Assembly: GCF_900129855.1 (NCBI RefSeq)
Contig: NZ_LT670819.1
Span: forward strand, 2,542,001-2,606,000
Origin: Streptomyces sp. 3214.6
Lineage (GTDB): Bacteria; Actinomycetota; Actinomycetes; Streptomycetales; Streptomycetaceae
Direction: 5' to 3'
Length of the DNA: 64,000 bases
The position numbers and the translations under genes are program-made. Of this stretch, positions 1 through 7,579 are shown piece after piece; position 1 is the first letter of the stretch; each line of letters starts with the position of its first letter. A model generated the notes under the pieces. That model worked only from the letters and a program-made list of their open reading frames with translations. It searched no databases and was not told where the DNA came from.

Positions 1-957
1 GTCGGTGATGTCCCCGGCCGCGGCGGGATGGCCGAGGTGGTCGAGCATCATGGCCGCGGACCAGATCGCGCCCAACGGGTTGGCGATGCCCTGGCCTGCG
101 ATGTCGGGCGCTGAGCCGTGCACCGGCTCGAACATCGAGGGGAAGTCACCCTCGGGGTTGAGGTTGGCCGCCGGGGCGATGCCGATGGATCCGGCGACCG
201 CGGCCGCGAGGTCGCTGAGAATGTCGCCGAAGAGGTTGGAGGCGACGACCACGTCGAAGCGGGAGGGGTCGAGAACGAACTTGGCCGCCAGCGCATCGAT
301 GTGCTCCTGGTCCCAGGTGACGCCCGGGTGCTCGGCGGACCGCTCGGCGATCAGCTCGTCCCAGAACGGCATGGTGTGAATGATGCCGTTGGACTTGGTG
401 GCGGAGGTGAGCTTCCCTCTGCGGCGGGCGGCGAGCGAGAACGCGTAGTCGGCGATACGGGTGACCCCGGCCCGGGTGAACACCGCTTCCTGGACGGCCA
501 GCTCCTCGGGCGTGCCCTGGTTCAGCCGTCCGCCGATCTCGCTGTACTCGCCCTCGGCGTTCTCCCGCACGACGACGAGATCGACCTCGCCCGGCCGTGC
601 GCCGCGCACCGGACTGTCGATGCCTGCGAAGACACGGACGGGCCGGAGGTTGACGTACTGGCGAAAGCTGCGCCGTATCGGGATCAGCAACCCCCACAGC
701 GAGACATGGTCCGGCACCCCCGGGTAGCCGACGGCGCCCAGCAGGATCGCGTCCTTGTCGCGCAGCTGGTCTATTCCGTCGGCGGGCATCATCGCGCCCT
801 CCCGCAGGTACCGCTCGCACGACCAGTCGTACGACGTGTAGGACAGGCTGAAGCCGTGGCGGCGGCCGAGAACATCGAGCACCTGCTGTGCTGGGGGCAG
901 TACCTCGGCGCCGATGCCGTCGCCGGGGATCAGGGCAATGCGGTGGTTCGTCGTCAT
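1..957 (-). CDS. Tartrate dehydrogenase / 3-isopropylmalate dehydrogenase family (partial at window edge)
   Basis: NAD-dependent beta-decarboxylating dehydrogenase, cytoplasmic. The protein begins MTTNHRIALIPGDGIGAEVL, the N-terminal signature of the isocitrate/isopropylmalate dehydrogenase family. It also carries VRENAEGEYSEIGG (substrate-binding loop) and NLFGDILSDLAA with GSIGIAPAANL near residues 255-280. The pattern best fits tartrate dehydrogenase/decarboxylase rather than LeuB. 319 codons lie in the window; the family is about 350, so roughly 30 C-terminal residues are outside. The start is ATG at 957 with only a weak ribosome site. A LysR gene lies immediately upstream in the same direction and probably controls it. 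The exact substrate (tartrate, malate or a related hydroxyacid) cannot be told from sequence. Confidence 0.85.
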   Translation of the reverse strand, partial: MTTNHRIALIPGDGIGAEVLPPAQQVLDVLGRRHGFSLSYTSYDWSCERYLREGAMMPADGIDQLRDKDAILLGAVGYPGVPDHVSLWGLLIPIRRSFRQYVNLRPVRVFAGIDSPVRGARPGEVDLVVVRENAEGEYSEIGGRLNQGTPEELAVQEAVFTRAGVTRIADYAFSLAARRRGKLTSATKSNGIIHTMPFWDELIAERSAEHPGVTWDQEHIDALAAKFVLDPSRFDVVVASNLFGDILSDLAAAVAGSIGIAPAANLNPEGDFPSMFEPVHGSAPDIAGQGIANPLGAIWSAAMMLDHLGHPAAAGDITD

Positions 958-1016
958 GCCGTCGATTGCAGCAAGGCGGTCCGCGTGGCGTCCAAGACGC
1001 AAAGCGGATATCCCTT

Positions 1017-1031
1017 ATAAGCGGCGCCTAT
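1017..1031. promoter_or_regulatory. Candidate LysR-type operator (T-N11-A)
   Basis: ATAAGCGGCGCCTAT is a near-perfect 15-bp dyad (two mismatches) that contains the T-N11-A core of LysR operators. It lies between the LysR stop codon and the dehydrogenase start. It overlaps CTTATAAG, itself palindromic. Binding is inferred. Confidence 0.4.
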
Positions 1032-1915
1032 CAGCTGCCGGCGGCCGAGATGGCGGCCGTGACGAACGCGGCAGCTGCCGGCGACAGGCTGCCGCGGCGG
1101 CTGACGAGAGCGATGTCCAAGGTGGTCTCCGGCTCGATGTCCAGGACGCGGGCGCCCAGCTGCCGGGCGAGGTCCCGCCAGGAATCCATGATCACCGCGA
1201 GCCCGACACCGGCCAGTACCAGGGGCATGAGCGACACCCGGTGCTCGGTCTCGGCGGCGACGGTGAACTCGATGCCCTGTGCCCGCACCGCGTCGACGTA
1301 GGCGCGCATCCCGGTACCCGGCTGCCCGACGATCAGCCGCTGTCCTGCGAGCTCCTGGCAGTCCACCGCCGTCCGATCAGCGAACGGGCCGTCGGCCGGC
1401 ACCATCAGCACGAAGCGCTGCCGCCCCAGCGCATGGGAGACGACCTCCTTGTCGGAGAGCGGCCCGGCGGACGCCAAGAGCCCCAGTTCCACGGCACCCG
1501 TGCGCACCATGTCGATCACATCACGCGAGGTGAACGCCGCTTTGATGGCCACGAAGACGCCGGGATACCGGTGGCTGAAGGCACTCACCAGACTCGTCAG
1601 CGGCTCCACCGCCTGCGACGGCACCGATGCCACGTCCAGGCGCCCCTCACGCAGCTCATGCACCGCCGCGACACTCGCCCGCGCCGTCTCCAGACTCCGC
1701 ACGGCCTCCCGGGCAGGCTCGATCAGAGCCCTTCCGGCCTCCGTCAGCACCGCCCTACGCCCGATGCGATGGAACAACTCGGAACCGAGATCACGCTCCA
1801 GTGCCCGCACGGCCTGCGACAGCGACGGCTGCGACACGTACAGAGCCGAGGCCGCACGGTTGAACCCCCCACGATCAACGATCGCAAGGAAGTACTCCAG
1901 CTGCCGAATGTCCAC
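1031..1915 (-). CDS. LysR family transcriptional regulator
   Basis: DNA-binding regulator with an N-terminal winged HTH (IRQLEYFLAIVDRGGFNRAA, then SQPSLSQAVRALERDLGSELF, residues about 3-60) followed by a periplasmic-binding-like effector domain. Length about 294 aa is normal for the family. I chose GTG at 1915 because HTH homology starts at once and a GAGGG lies 7 bases upstream; the frame stays open to an ATG at 1969. The dehydrogenase follows 73 bp downstream in the same direction with a T-N11-A dyad between them, so this is its probable regulator. The effector is unknown. Confidence 0.88.
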   Translation of the reverse strand: MDIRQLEYFLAIVDRGGFNRAASALYVSQPSLSQAVRALERDLGSELFHRIGRRAVLTEAGRALIEPAREAVRSLETARASVAAVHELREGRLDVASVPSQAVEPLTSLVSAFSHRYPGVFVAIKAAFTSRDVIDMVRTGAVELGLLASAGPLSDKEVVSHALGRQRFVLMVPADGPFADRTAVDCQELAGQRLIVGQPGTGMRAYVDAVRAQGIEFTVAAETEHRVSLMPLVLAGVGLAVIMDSWRDLARQLGARVLDIEPETTLDIALVSRRGSLSPAAAAFVTAAISAAGS

Positions 1916-2368
1916 GACGCACCCTCTGCCCTTCAGCAAAGCAGCCGACGACTCGATGGTCCCGACCATGGTCGCGTGAAGGACAGTCTCGACGCAGTAC
2001 GCTCCGAGGTCCGAGGACCGGCAGTGGATCAGCGTGCCGTGCGCACCATGCTGCCGGCGCTGCGCCCCTGCCGTCCGTGGCGAGGCCGAAGCCCATGCGG
2101 ACGTGGATGCAGCCCCCGTCGAAGTGCCCGTACGGCACCCCGGTCAAACCCCGTGCGGCCCGCTGGTCATGTGGCCTCGCGTATGGACTACGTCCAGCAG
2201 CCCGGTGGCGCGGGCCTTCACCGCGTCCGCGTCGTCACCGTCGAGTTCGACATACGACCAGGCACGTCCTCGGCTGCGTCGACACGTCGTCATAGCCTGT
2301 GCGGCCGCCACCGGGCGGACCGTCGCCGCGGTGACGACCGCACAGGAGCCCTCGGTGCGGTGGGTCCG
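1916..2368. other. Gene-poor stretch with a likely oxidase relic
   Basis: No intact gene recognised. The minus strand carries a small open frame at 2144-2293 (49 codons, no family recognised) and an oxidase-like fragment annotated separately. The rest shows nothing I can name. Confidence 0.5.
2060..2147 (-). pseudogene. Fragment resembling an FAD-linked oxidase (GlcD / D-lactate dehydrogenase type)
   Basis: One minus-strand frame reads GVPYGHFDGGCIHVRMGF. This resembles the conserved segment HGHFGDGCVHVRIDF of FAD-linked glycolate/D-lactate oxidases. No FAD-binding domain or C-terminal part is present around it, so it is at most a short relic. Boundaries are approximate and the assignment rests on one motif. 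Confidence 0.35.
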
Positions 2369-3637
2369 TTATCGCCGCGCCGCTCCCGATGTGCCGGCCT
2401 CCACCGCGGCCGCCCATGCCTGGAGTCCCTGGTCCACCGCCGTCTCGTCGATCACCAGGGCCGGGATCATCCGCACGACCTGGTTCCAGGCGCCGCACAG
2501 GAGCAGGAGCAGGCCCTGGTCGACAGCGGCACGCTGCACGCGGGCGGCGGTCTCCGGGTCCGGACTGCCGTCCTCGGTGACGAACTCGGTGGCGAGCATG
2601 AGCCCGAGGCCGCGTACGTCGCCGATGCCTGCGGTCCGGTCGGCCACCGCCTCCAGGCCCTGGCGAAGGCGCTTGCCCATCGCCTCGGCGTTCTCGACGA
2701 GCTTCTCGTCGCGGACGATGTCGAGGGTGGCGCAGGCCGCGGCGCAGGCTACGGCGTTGGCGCCGTACGTACCGCCCTGCGATCCCGGCCACGCCTTGGC
2801 CATCAGCTCGTCGGAGGCGGCGATACCTGCCAGCGGGAAGCCGCTGGCCAGGCCCTTCGCGGTGATGAGGATGTCGGGTGTGACGCCGAAGTGCTCGTGT
2901 CCCCAGAATCGGCCAGTGCGGCCCACTCCGGTCTGCACCTCGTCGAGGATCAGCAGGAAGCCGTGCCGGTCGGCCCGCTCCCGCAGGCCCTCCAGGAAGG
3001 CGCGGCTCGCGGGCACGTACCCGCCCTCGCCGAGCACCGGCTCGACGATGACGGCGGCCGTGTCAGCGGGTGAGGAGATCGTCTGGAGTGTGTAGTCCAG
3101 CTCCTGCAGGGCGAATCGTGTCGCGGTCTCCTCGTCCCAGCCGTAGCGGAAGGCCGAGGGAAAGGGGGTGACGACGACACCGCTCATCAACGGGGAGAAG
3201 CCGGACCGGAAGCGGGTGCCGGAGGTCGTCATCGAGGCGGCGGCCACCGTACGACCGTGGAAGCCACCATGGCAGACCACGATGTTCGGCCGACCGGTGG
3301 CCTGCCGGGCCAGCCGCAGCGCCGCCTCCACCGCCTCGCTGCCGGAGTTGGTGAAGAACAGGCTGTCGAGCCCCTCGGGCAGGACCTCGCCCAGCTTGTC
3401 GACAAGCCGCTGCAGCGGCTTGTGCATGACTGTCGTGTACTGGCCGTGGACGAGGGTGCCCACCTGTTCCCGGGCAGCCGCCACGACCTTGGGGTGGCAG
3501 TGCCCGGTGCTGGTCACGCCGATGCCGGCGGTGAAGTCGAGGTAGCGGCGGCCGTCATCACCGTAGAGGTGGACGCCCTCTCCCCGGACCGCCACCACGG
3601 GCGTGGCCTGGCGAAGGTGCGGCGACAGTGCAGTCAT
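2369..3637 (-). CDS. Class III PLP aminotransferase (4-aminobutyrate aminotransferase-like)
   Basis: Fold-type I transaminase of 422 aa, the usual length for GABA/ornithine aminotransferases. Visible features are TNSGSEAVEAALRLAR (cofactor phosphate region, about 97-112), CHGGFHGRT, LDEVQTGVGRTG (about 231-242, the Asp contacting PLP) and ITAKGLASGFP with catalytic Lys261. The start is ATG at 3637, preceded by GGGAG at a good distance. It is divergent from a PucR-family regulator that begins at 3861, the usual control arrangement for amine or purine catabolism. GABA is the best guess for the amino donor; other omega-amino acids are possible. Confidence 0.87.
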   Translation of the reverse strand: MTALSPHLRQATPVVAVRGEGVHLYGDDGRRYLDFTAGIGVTSTGHCHPKVVAAAREQVGTLVHGQYTTVMHKPLQRLVDKLGEVLPEGLDSLFFTNSGSEAVEAALRLARQATGRPNIVVCHGGFHGRTVAAASMTTSGTRFRSGFSPLMSGVVVTPFPSAFRYGWDEETATRFALQELDYTLQTISSPADTAAVIVEPVLGEGGYVPASRAFLEGLRERADRHGFLLILDEVQTGVGRTGRFWGHEHFGVTPDILITAKGLASGFPLAGIAASDELMAKAWPGSQGGTYGANAVACAAACATLDIVRDEKLVENAEAMGKRLRQGLEAVADRTAGIGDVRGLGLMLATEFVTEDGSPDPETAARVQRAAVDQGLLLLLCGAWNQVVRMIPALVIDETAVDQGLQAWAAAVEAGTSGAARR

Positions 3638-3860
3638 GTTCGTCTCCCGGCGGGTCGTCGGTCTGGCTCCGGTCCGGTCGAGCATCTCCACGTTCCTCGA
3701 TGACGCCAACGCGCGATCTGTCCGCCCGCGCCGCGGCATCTGGACGTTGTGTCAGCCGCACCGGGCATCACGCCCCGCTCGTCCGGCTCAGCGGCCCTTT
3801 CATAGCTCTTGCGCAGGTCAGTGCGGCTTGTCAGGGTGACGGAGCACCCAGGGAGGTCCC
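3638..3860. promoter_or_regulatory. Divergent intergenic region, aminotransferase / PucR regulator
   Basis: 223 bp separate the two divergent starts and must hold both promoters. I see no clear inverted repeat. Confidence 0.5.
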
Positions 3861-5546
3861 ATGCGCGAGAAGCACCGCACGGCCGCAAGGCCCGTCACCG
3901 ACGGTCTTGGCGCCTCCTTGGCAGGCCCGGACATGGCCACCGCCGGCCATCCGCTCACCGTGGCCGACGTTCTGGCCCTTCCCGTCCTGTCCGCCGGGCA
4001 GCCGCAGGTCGTCACCGGAGCAGACCTGCTCGACCGCCCCGTCCGCTGGGTTCACATGACCGAGCTGACCGACCCTGCCTCTTTCCTCAAGGGCGGCGAG
4101 CTCGTACTGACCACCGGTATGCCCCTGCCGGAGGAGCCGGCCGGCGTACGCCGCTACGTGAACGAACTCGCCGACATCGGCGCGGCGGCCTTGGTCATCG
4201 AACTGGTCCGCCGTTACCACCGCCCGCCCGACGCCCTGGTCCATGCCTGCGAGGCCCGCGGGCTCCCCCTCGTGACCCTGGCACAGGACGTCAACTTCCT
4301 TGAGGTCACACAGGTCGTCCACGCTCTCATCCTCGGCAACCAGGCCGAGGAGATGCGCCGGACCCAGCGCATTCACGAGGCGTTCACCGCCCTCACCCTG
4401 CGCGGCGCTGTGCCCGAGGAGGTCGTACGTGCCGCCGCCGAGATGAGCGGTCACACCGTCGTACTGGAGAACCTGGCCCACCAGGCACTGATCTGCGCGC
4501 CCTCCGCAGGCACGGTCGAGGCAGCGCTCATCGACTGGGAACGGCGCTCACGAGCGACACCTCCCGCCGGCCGCACATCCGTGTCCGGACCCGGCGGCTG
4601 GCTCGTGACAGTCGTGGAGTACCAGGGCGAAAGCTGGGGCCGGGTGGTCATGCTGCCCGCCCCGCCAGGCCAGGCCATCCCCTCGGCATTCGGCCCCACG
4701 GCTGTGACGGTCCTGGAGAGAGCTGCGATGGCCCTCACCATCGCCCGCGTCATCCACCCCGTGCCCTGGGAACGCACCGCACACCGCAATCTCCTGCGCG
4801 ACCTCGTCGGTCAACGTCACCACTCTCCTGCGGACGCCGACGCCCGAGTCGCCGCACTGGGTCTGCCCACCAAGGACTGCAGCTTCATGGCCGTGCTCGC
4901 GGACCTCCCTCAGGAGACCGACGCAACGAAAAGCGAGGCAATCGTCTGCGAAGAGCTGAGCAAGCAAGGGACACAGGCCCTCGTCGGCGTTCTCAGCCCC
5001 ACACGCCTCGGCATCCTCCTATTCCTGCGCCCCGGCCGGCCCTGCCCACCCGTGGTCGAACACCTGAGCCGCACCGTACTCGAGTTGGCGCCGGGGGCCA
5101 CCGTCAGTGCAGGCAGCGAGGCGACGGGCCTCTTCGATGTCGCCCGATCCTTCCGCGAGGCGATCCGCGTCACCGAAGCCACCGGGCCCGGCCAGCCGCT
5201 CCCGCCGGGACGCTCTTACCACAAGCCATGCGACATCGGCCTGCGCCGCCTGCTCTTCGCGCTCCGGGAGGACACCCGGATCCAGGACTTCACCGAGCGC
5301 CGGCTCAGCCGGCTCCTCGACCATGATGCGCGCCACGGGACCGACTTGCTGACGACCTTGCGCCACTACCTTGACGCGGCAGGCAACAAGACCCTGGCAG
5401 CCCGCTCTGGCTGTCTGTCCCGCGAGACCGTCTACCAACGTCTGCGCAGCATCGAGCGGATACTCGACTGCGATCTCGAGTCCGGCGAACACCGCACCGA
5501 ACTACACGTGGCACTCACAGCGCTCGACGTCCTACGGGCCAGGTGA
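3861..5546 (+). CDS. PucR/CdaR family transcriptional regulator
   Basis: 561-aa regulator. It has an N-terminal PucR purine-catabolism domain (about 31-155, beginning LTVADVLALPVL), a GAF-like central region, and a C-terminal HTH_30 (about 490-550) with the signature GNKTLAARSGCLSRETVYQR. The start at 3861 is set by AGGGAGG 5 bases upstream; an internal ATG at 3933 lacks such a site. The family responds to small metabolites and activates catabolic genes. The divergent class III aminotransferase is the obvious target (inference). Confidence 0.88.
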   Translation: MREKHRTAARPVTDGLGASLAGPDMATAGHPLTVADVLALPVLSAGQPQVVTGADLLDRPVRWVHMTELTDPASFLKGGELVLTTGMPLPEEPAGVRRYVNELADIGAAALVIELVRRYHRPPDALVHACEARGLPLVTLAQDVNFLEVTQVVHALILGNQAEEMRRTQRIHEAFTALTLRGAVPEEVVRAAAEMSGHTVVLENLAHQALICAPSAGTVEAALIDWERRSRATPPAGRTSVSGPGGWLVTVVEYQGESWGRVVMLPAPPGQAIPSAFGPTAVTVLERAAMALTIARVIHPVPWERTAHRNLLRDLVGQRHHSPADADARVAALGLPTKDCSFMAVLADLPQETDATKSEAIVCEELSKQGTQALVGVLSPTRLGILLFLRPGRPCPPVVEHLSRTVLELAPGATVSAGSEATGLFDVARSFREAIRVTEATGPGQPLPPGRSYHKPCDIGLRRLLFALREDTRIQDFTERRLSRLLDHDARHGTDLLTTLRHYLDAAGNKTLAARSGCLSRETVYQRLRSIERILDCDLESGEHRTELHVALTALDVLRAR

Positions 5547-6093
5547 GCCAGAAGGACGAAGCGGTCCGCACACGACGCATGGACCGCGGTCTCCACGGTC
5601 GGCTTCAGGCGCCCTCGACAGGGTGAAGCGGACCCGTCCGCGACATCGCGCTCCTTCATCGAGCGGGGCGATCCTGCCACACCGTGGCCAAGAGTCCGTC
5701 CTCCTCCGGGCTGAGCAGACTGCGGCAACCAGCTCACCTGGGCATCCGCCCTCGCTCGCTTGCGACACCGGCTCGCACTCGGCTGCCGCCATCCCGGAGT
5801 GCGGGTGCGCGTCGCCGTCCCACCGACAGGACGTGCCGGCTGGCGATTGACCCGCGCTGTCTGGTCCGGGACAACCGCGTCACGCTCCGTCAGAATCAGC
5901 GTCGAACGAGCGTCAAGGCATTCGCCGAACCTGGCCCTCACGAAGTTGAGGCAGAGCGTTCTCGACCCGCGCCCCGCTGCGAAACCGCAGGTCGGACATG
6001 TGGCGGTAACCTGCATCATGCTCCACGGGGTGGAGCTTCAGAACCATGTCGGCACGCCCCGCCCGCAACCTGGGAAATCAGAAGAGCAGCAGG
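5547..6093. other. Gene-free stretch
   Basis: 547 bp with no recognisable gene on either strand. It contains a tight hairpin, GCTCCAC-GGG-GTGGAGC, at 6020-6036. Open frames here show no family motifs. Confidence 0.5.
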
Positions 6094-7434
6094 TCAGACG
6101 CCCTTTGTCGCAGGCTCCAGAATCGCCACGCACTCCACGTGATGCGTCATCGGAAACAGATCGAACGCCCGCAGCGTCCGCACCCGGTATCCGCCGTCCC
6201 GGAAGTACGCCAGGTCCCGTGCCAGTGCGGCCGGGTCGCATGCCACGTATGCGATCTTCCGGGCGCCGAGCGACGTCAGGTGCTCCACCGTCTTCTTGCC
6301 CGCCCCCGCCCGCGGCGGGTCCAGGACGATCAGGTCGACCTCGGTGATGCCGGTGCGCGGCAGGACGCTCTCCACCTTGCCCTGTTCGATGCGCACCCGG
6401 TCGAAGTCGGCGAGGTTGTGGCGGGCGTCCTCGACCGCGCGCTTGCCGGACTCGATGCCGAGGACCGCGCCCTTCTCGCCGAGGCGGTCGGCCAGCGCGC
6501 CGGCGAACAGGCCCACACCGCAGTACAGGTCGAGCGCCATGTCGCCCTTGCGCGGCAACAGACCCTGCATGACGGCCTTGACGAGGGTGTCGGCGGCCTG
6601 CGGGTGGACCTGCCAGAAGCCGCCGCTGCCGACCCGGTAGGTACGGCCGTCGGCCCGCTCGCGGACGAAGGCGCGGCCGTGGACGCGGTGGATGCCGCCG
6701 TCCTTCTCCTCGACCCGCATCACGGAGACGGGCTTGTCGAGCTCGACCAGGGGGAGCCGGGCGCCCGGCTGCGGCTCCAGGATCACCATGCGGTCCTGGG
6801 AGCCGGTCGCGGCGATCGCGTCCACCGACGCCATGCCGGACCAGTCGCGCTCCTCGATGCCCAGCTCACTCACGCCCGGCGCCGCGATCATGCAGTGCTC
6901 GACGGGCTCGACCTCGTGCGAGCGGTGGCGGCGCAGACCGGCGTTGCCGTCGGCGTCCACCGCGTACTGCACGCGCGTGCGCCACTGGGGCACCTGGCCC
7001 GCCGGAAGCTTGTCGCCCTCGGCCGGCATCACGGTGCCGTCCCAGCCGGCCTCCTCGGGTGTGAGACCCGCCAGCCGCTGGAGCTGTTCGGCGATCACCT
7101 CGCCCTTGAGGCGGCGCTGCGCGCCCGGCTTGGCGTGCTGCCAGTCGCAGCCACCGCAGCGGCCGGGGCCTGCGTACGGACAGGGGGCCTCGACGCGGTC
7201 CTTGGACGCCTCCAGGATCCGTACGGCGTCCGCCCGCAGGTAACGCGCGCCCTCCTCGCCCTCGGTCACCCGGGCGACGACCCGCTCGCCGGGCAGCGTG
7301 TGCCGGACGAACAGCACCTGGCCGGATTCGGTACGGGCGATGCAGTGGCCGCCGTGGGCGACGGGGCCGATCTCGACCTCGTACTCCTCACCGACCAGGG
7401 ATACCGCCTGCGACTTCTTCGGTTCTGCCTGCAT
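6094..7434 (-). CDS. Class I SAM-dependent RNA methyltransferase (RlmD/TrmA family, TRAM domain)
   Basis: Predicted m5U methyltransferase of 446 aa. N-terminal TRAM domain (about 10-65). A CPYAGPGRCGGC cluster with a further Cys in VEHCMIA gives the four-Cys iron-sulfur ligand set of RlmD. The SAM-binding motif is LDLYCGVGLFAG, then DPPRAG, and the catalytic Cys sits in VACDPAALARD near the C-terminus. The start ATG at 7434 was chosen because the upstream in-frame residues look non-coding and GGAG lies about 10 bases before it. A strong hairpin at 7464-7514 ends the upstream transporter transcript, so this gene probably has its own promoter. Whether rRNA or tRNA is the substrate is not decidable here. 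Confidence 0.9.
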   Translation of the reverse strand: MQAEPKKSQAVSLVGEEYEVEIGPVAHGGHCIARTESGQVLFVRHTLPGERVVARVTEGEEGARYLRADAVRILEASKDRVEAPCPYAGPGRCGGCDWQHAKPGAQRRLKGEVIAEQLQRLAGLTPEEAGWDGTVMPAEGDKLPAGQVPQWRTRVQYAVDADGNAGLRRHRSHEVEPVEHCMIAAPGVSELGIEERDWSGMASVDAIAATGSQDRMVILEPQPGARLPLVELDKPVSVMRVEEKDGGIHRVHGRAFVRERADGRTYRVGSGGFWQVHPQAADTLVKAVMQGLLPRKGDMALDLYCGVGLFAGALADRLGEKGAVLGIESGKRAVEDARHNLADFDRVRIEQGKVESVLPRTGITEVDLIVLDPPRAGAGKKTVEHLTSLGARKIAYVACDPAALARDLAYFRDGGYRVRTLRAFDLFPMTHHVECVAILEPATKGV

Positions 7435-7463
7435 GGCGGGGTGACTCCACAACGTCGAACGAG

Positions 7464-7514
7464 GAACGGCCGGACAACAGCCCACCAGTCTACGTGGCTG
7501 TCGTCCGGCCGTTC
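7464..7514 (-). terminator. Terminator after KimA-like gene
   Basis: Inverted repeat with 19-bp arms (7464-7482 and 7496-7514, one A/C mismatch) and a 13-base loop, 66 bp past the transporter stop codon. Confidence 0.8.
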
Positions 7515-7579
7515 ACCACGAGCCGGGTCGCGGGACGAGCCGGGACGCGGGACGCCGGGTGCGGAACCCGGGGTCCGGG

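Noticed and set aside
5850..6019. Minus-strand frame with SRTLCLNFVRARFG, faintly like the start of an ABATE/CGNR regulator
   Set aside because: No downstream CGNR zinc motif in any frame; similarity too short.
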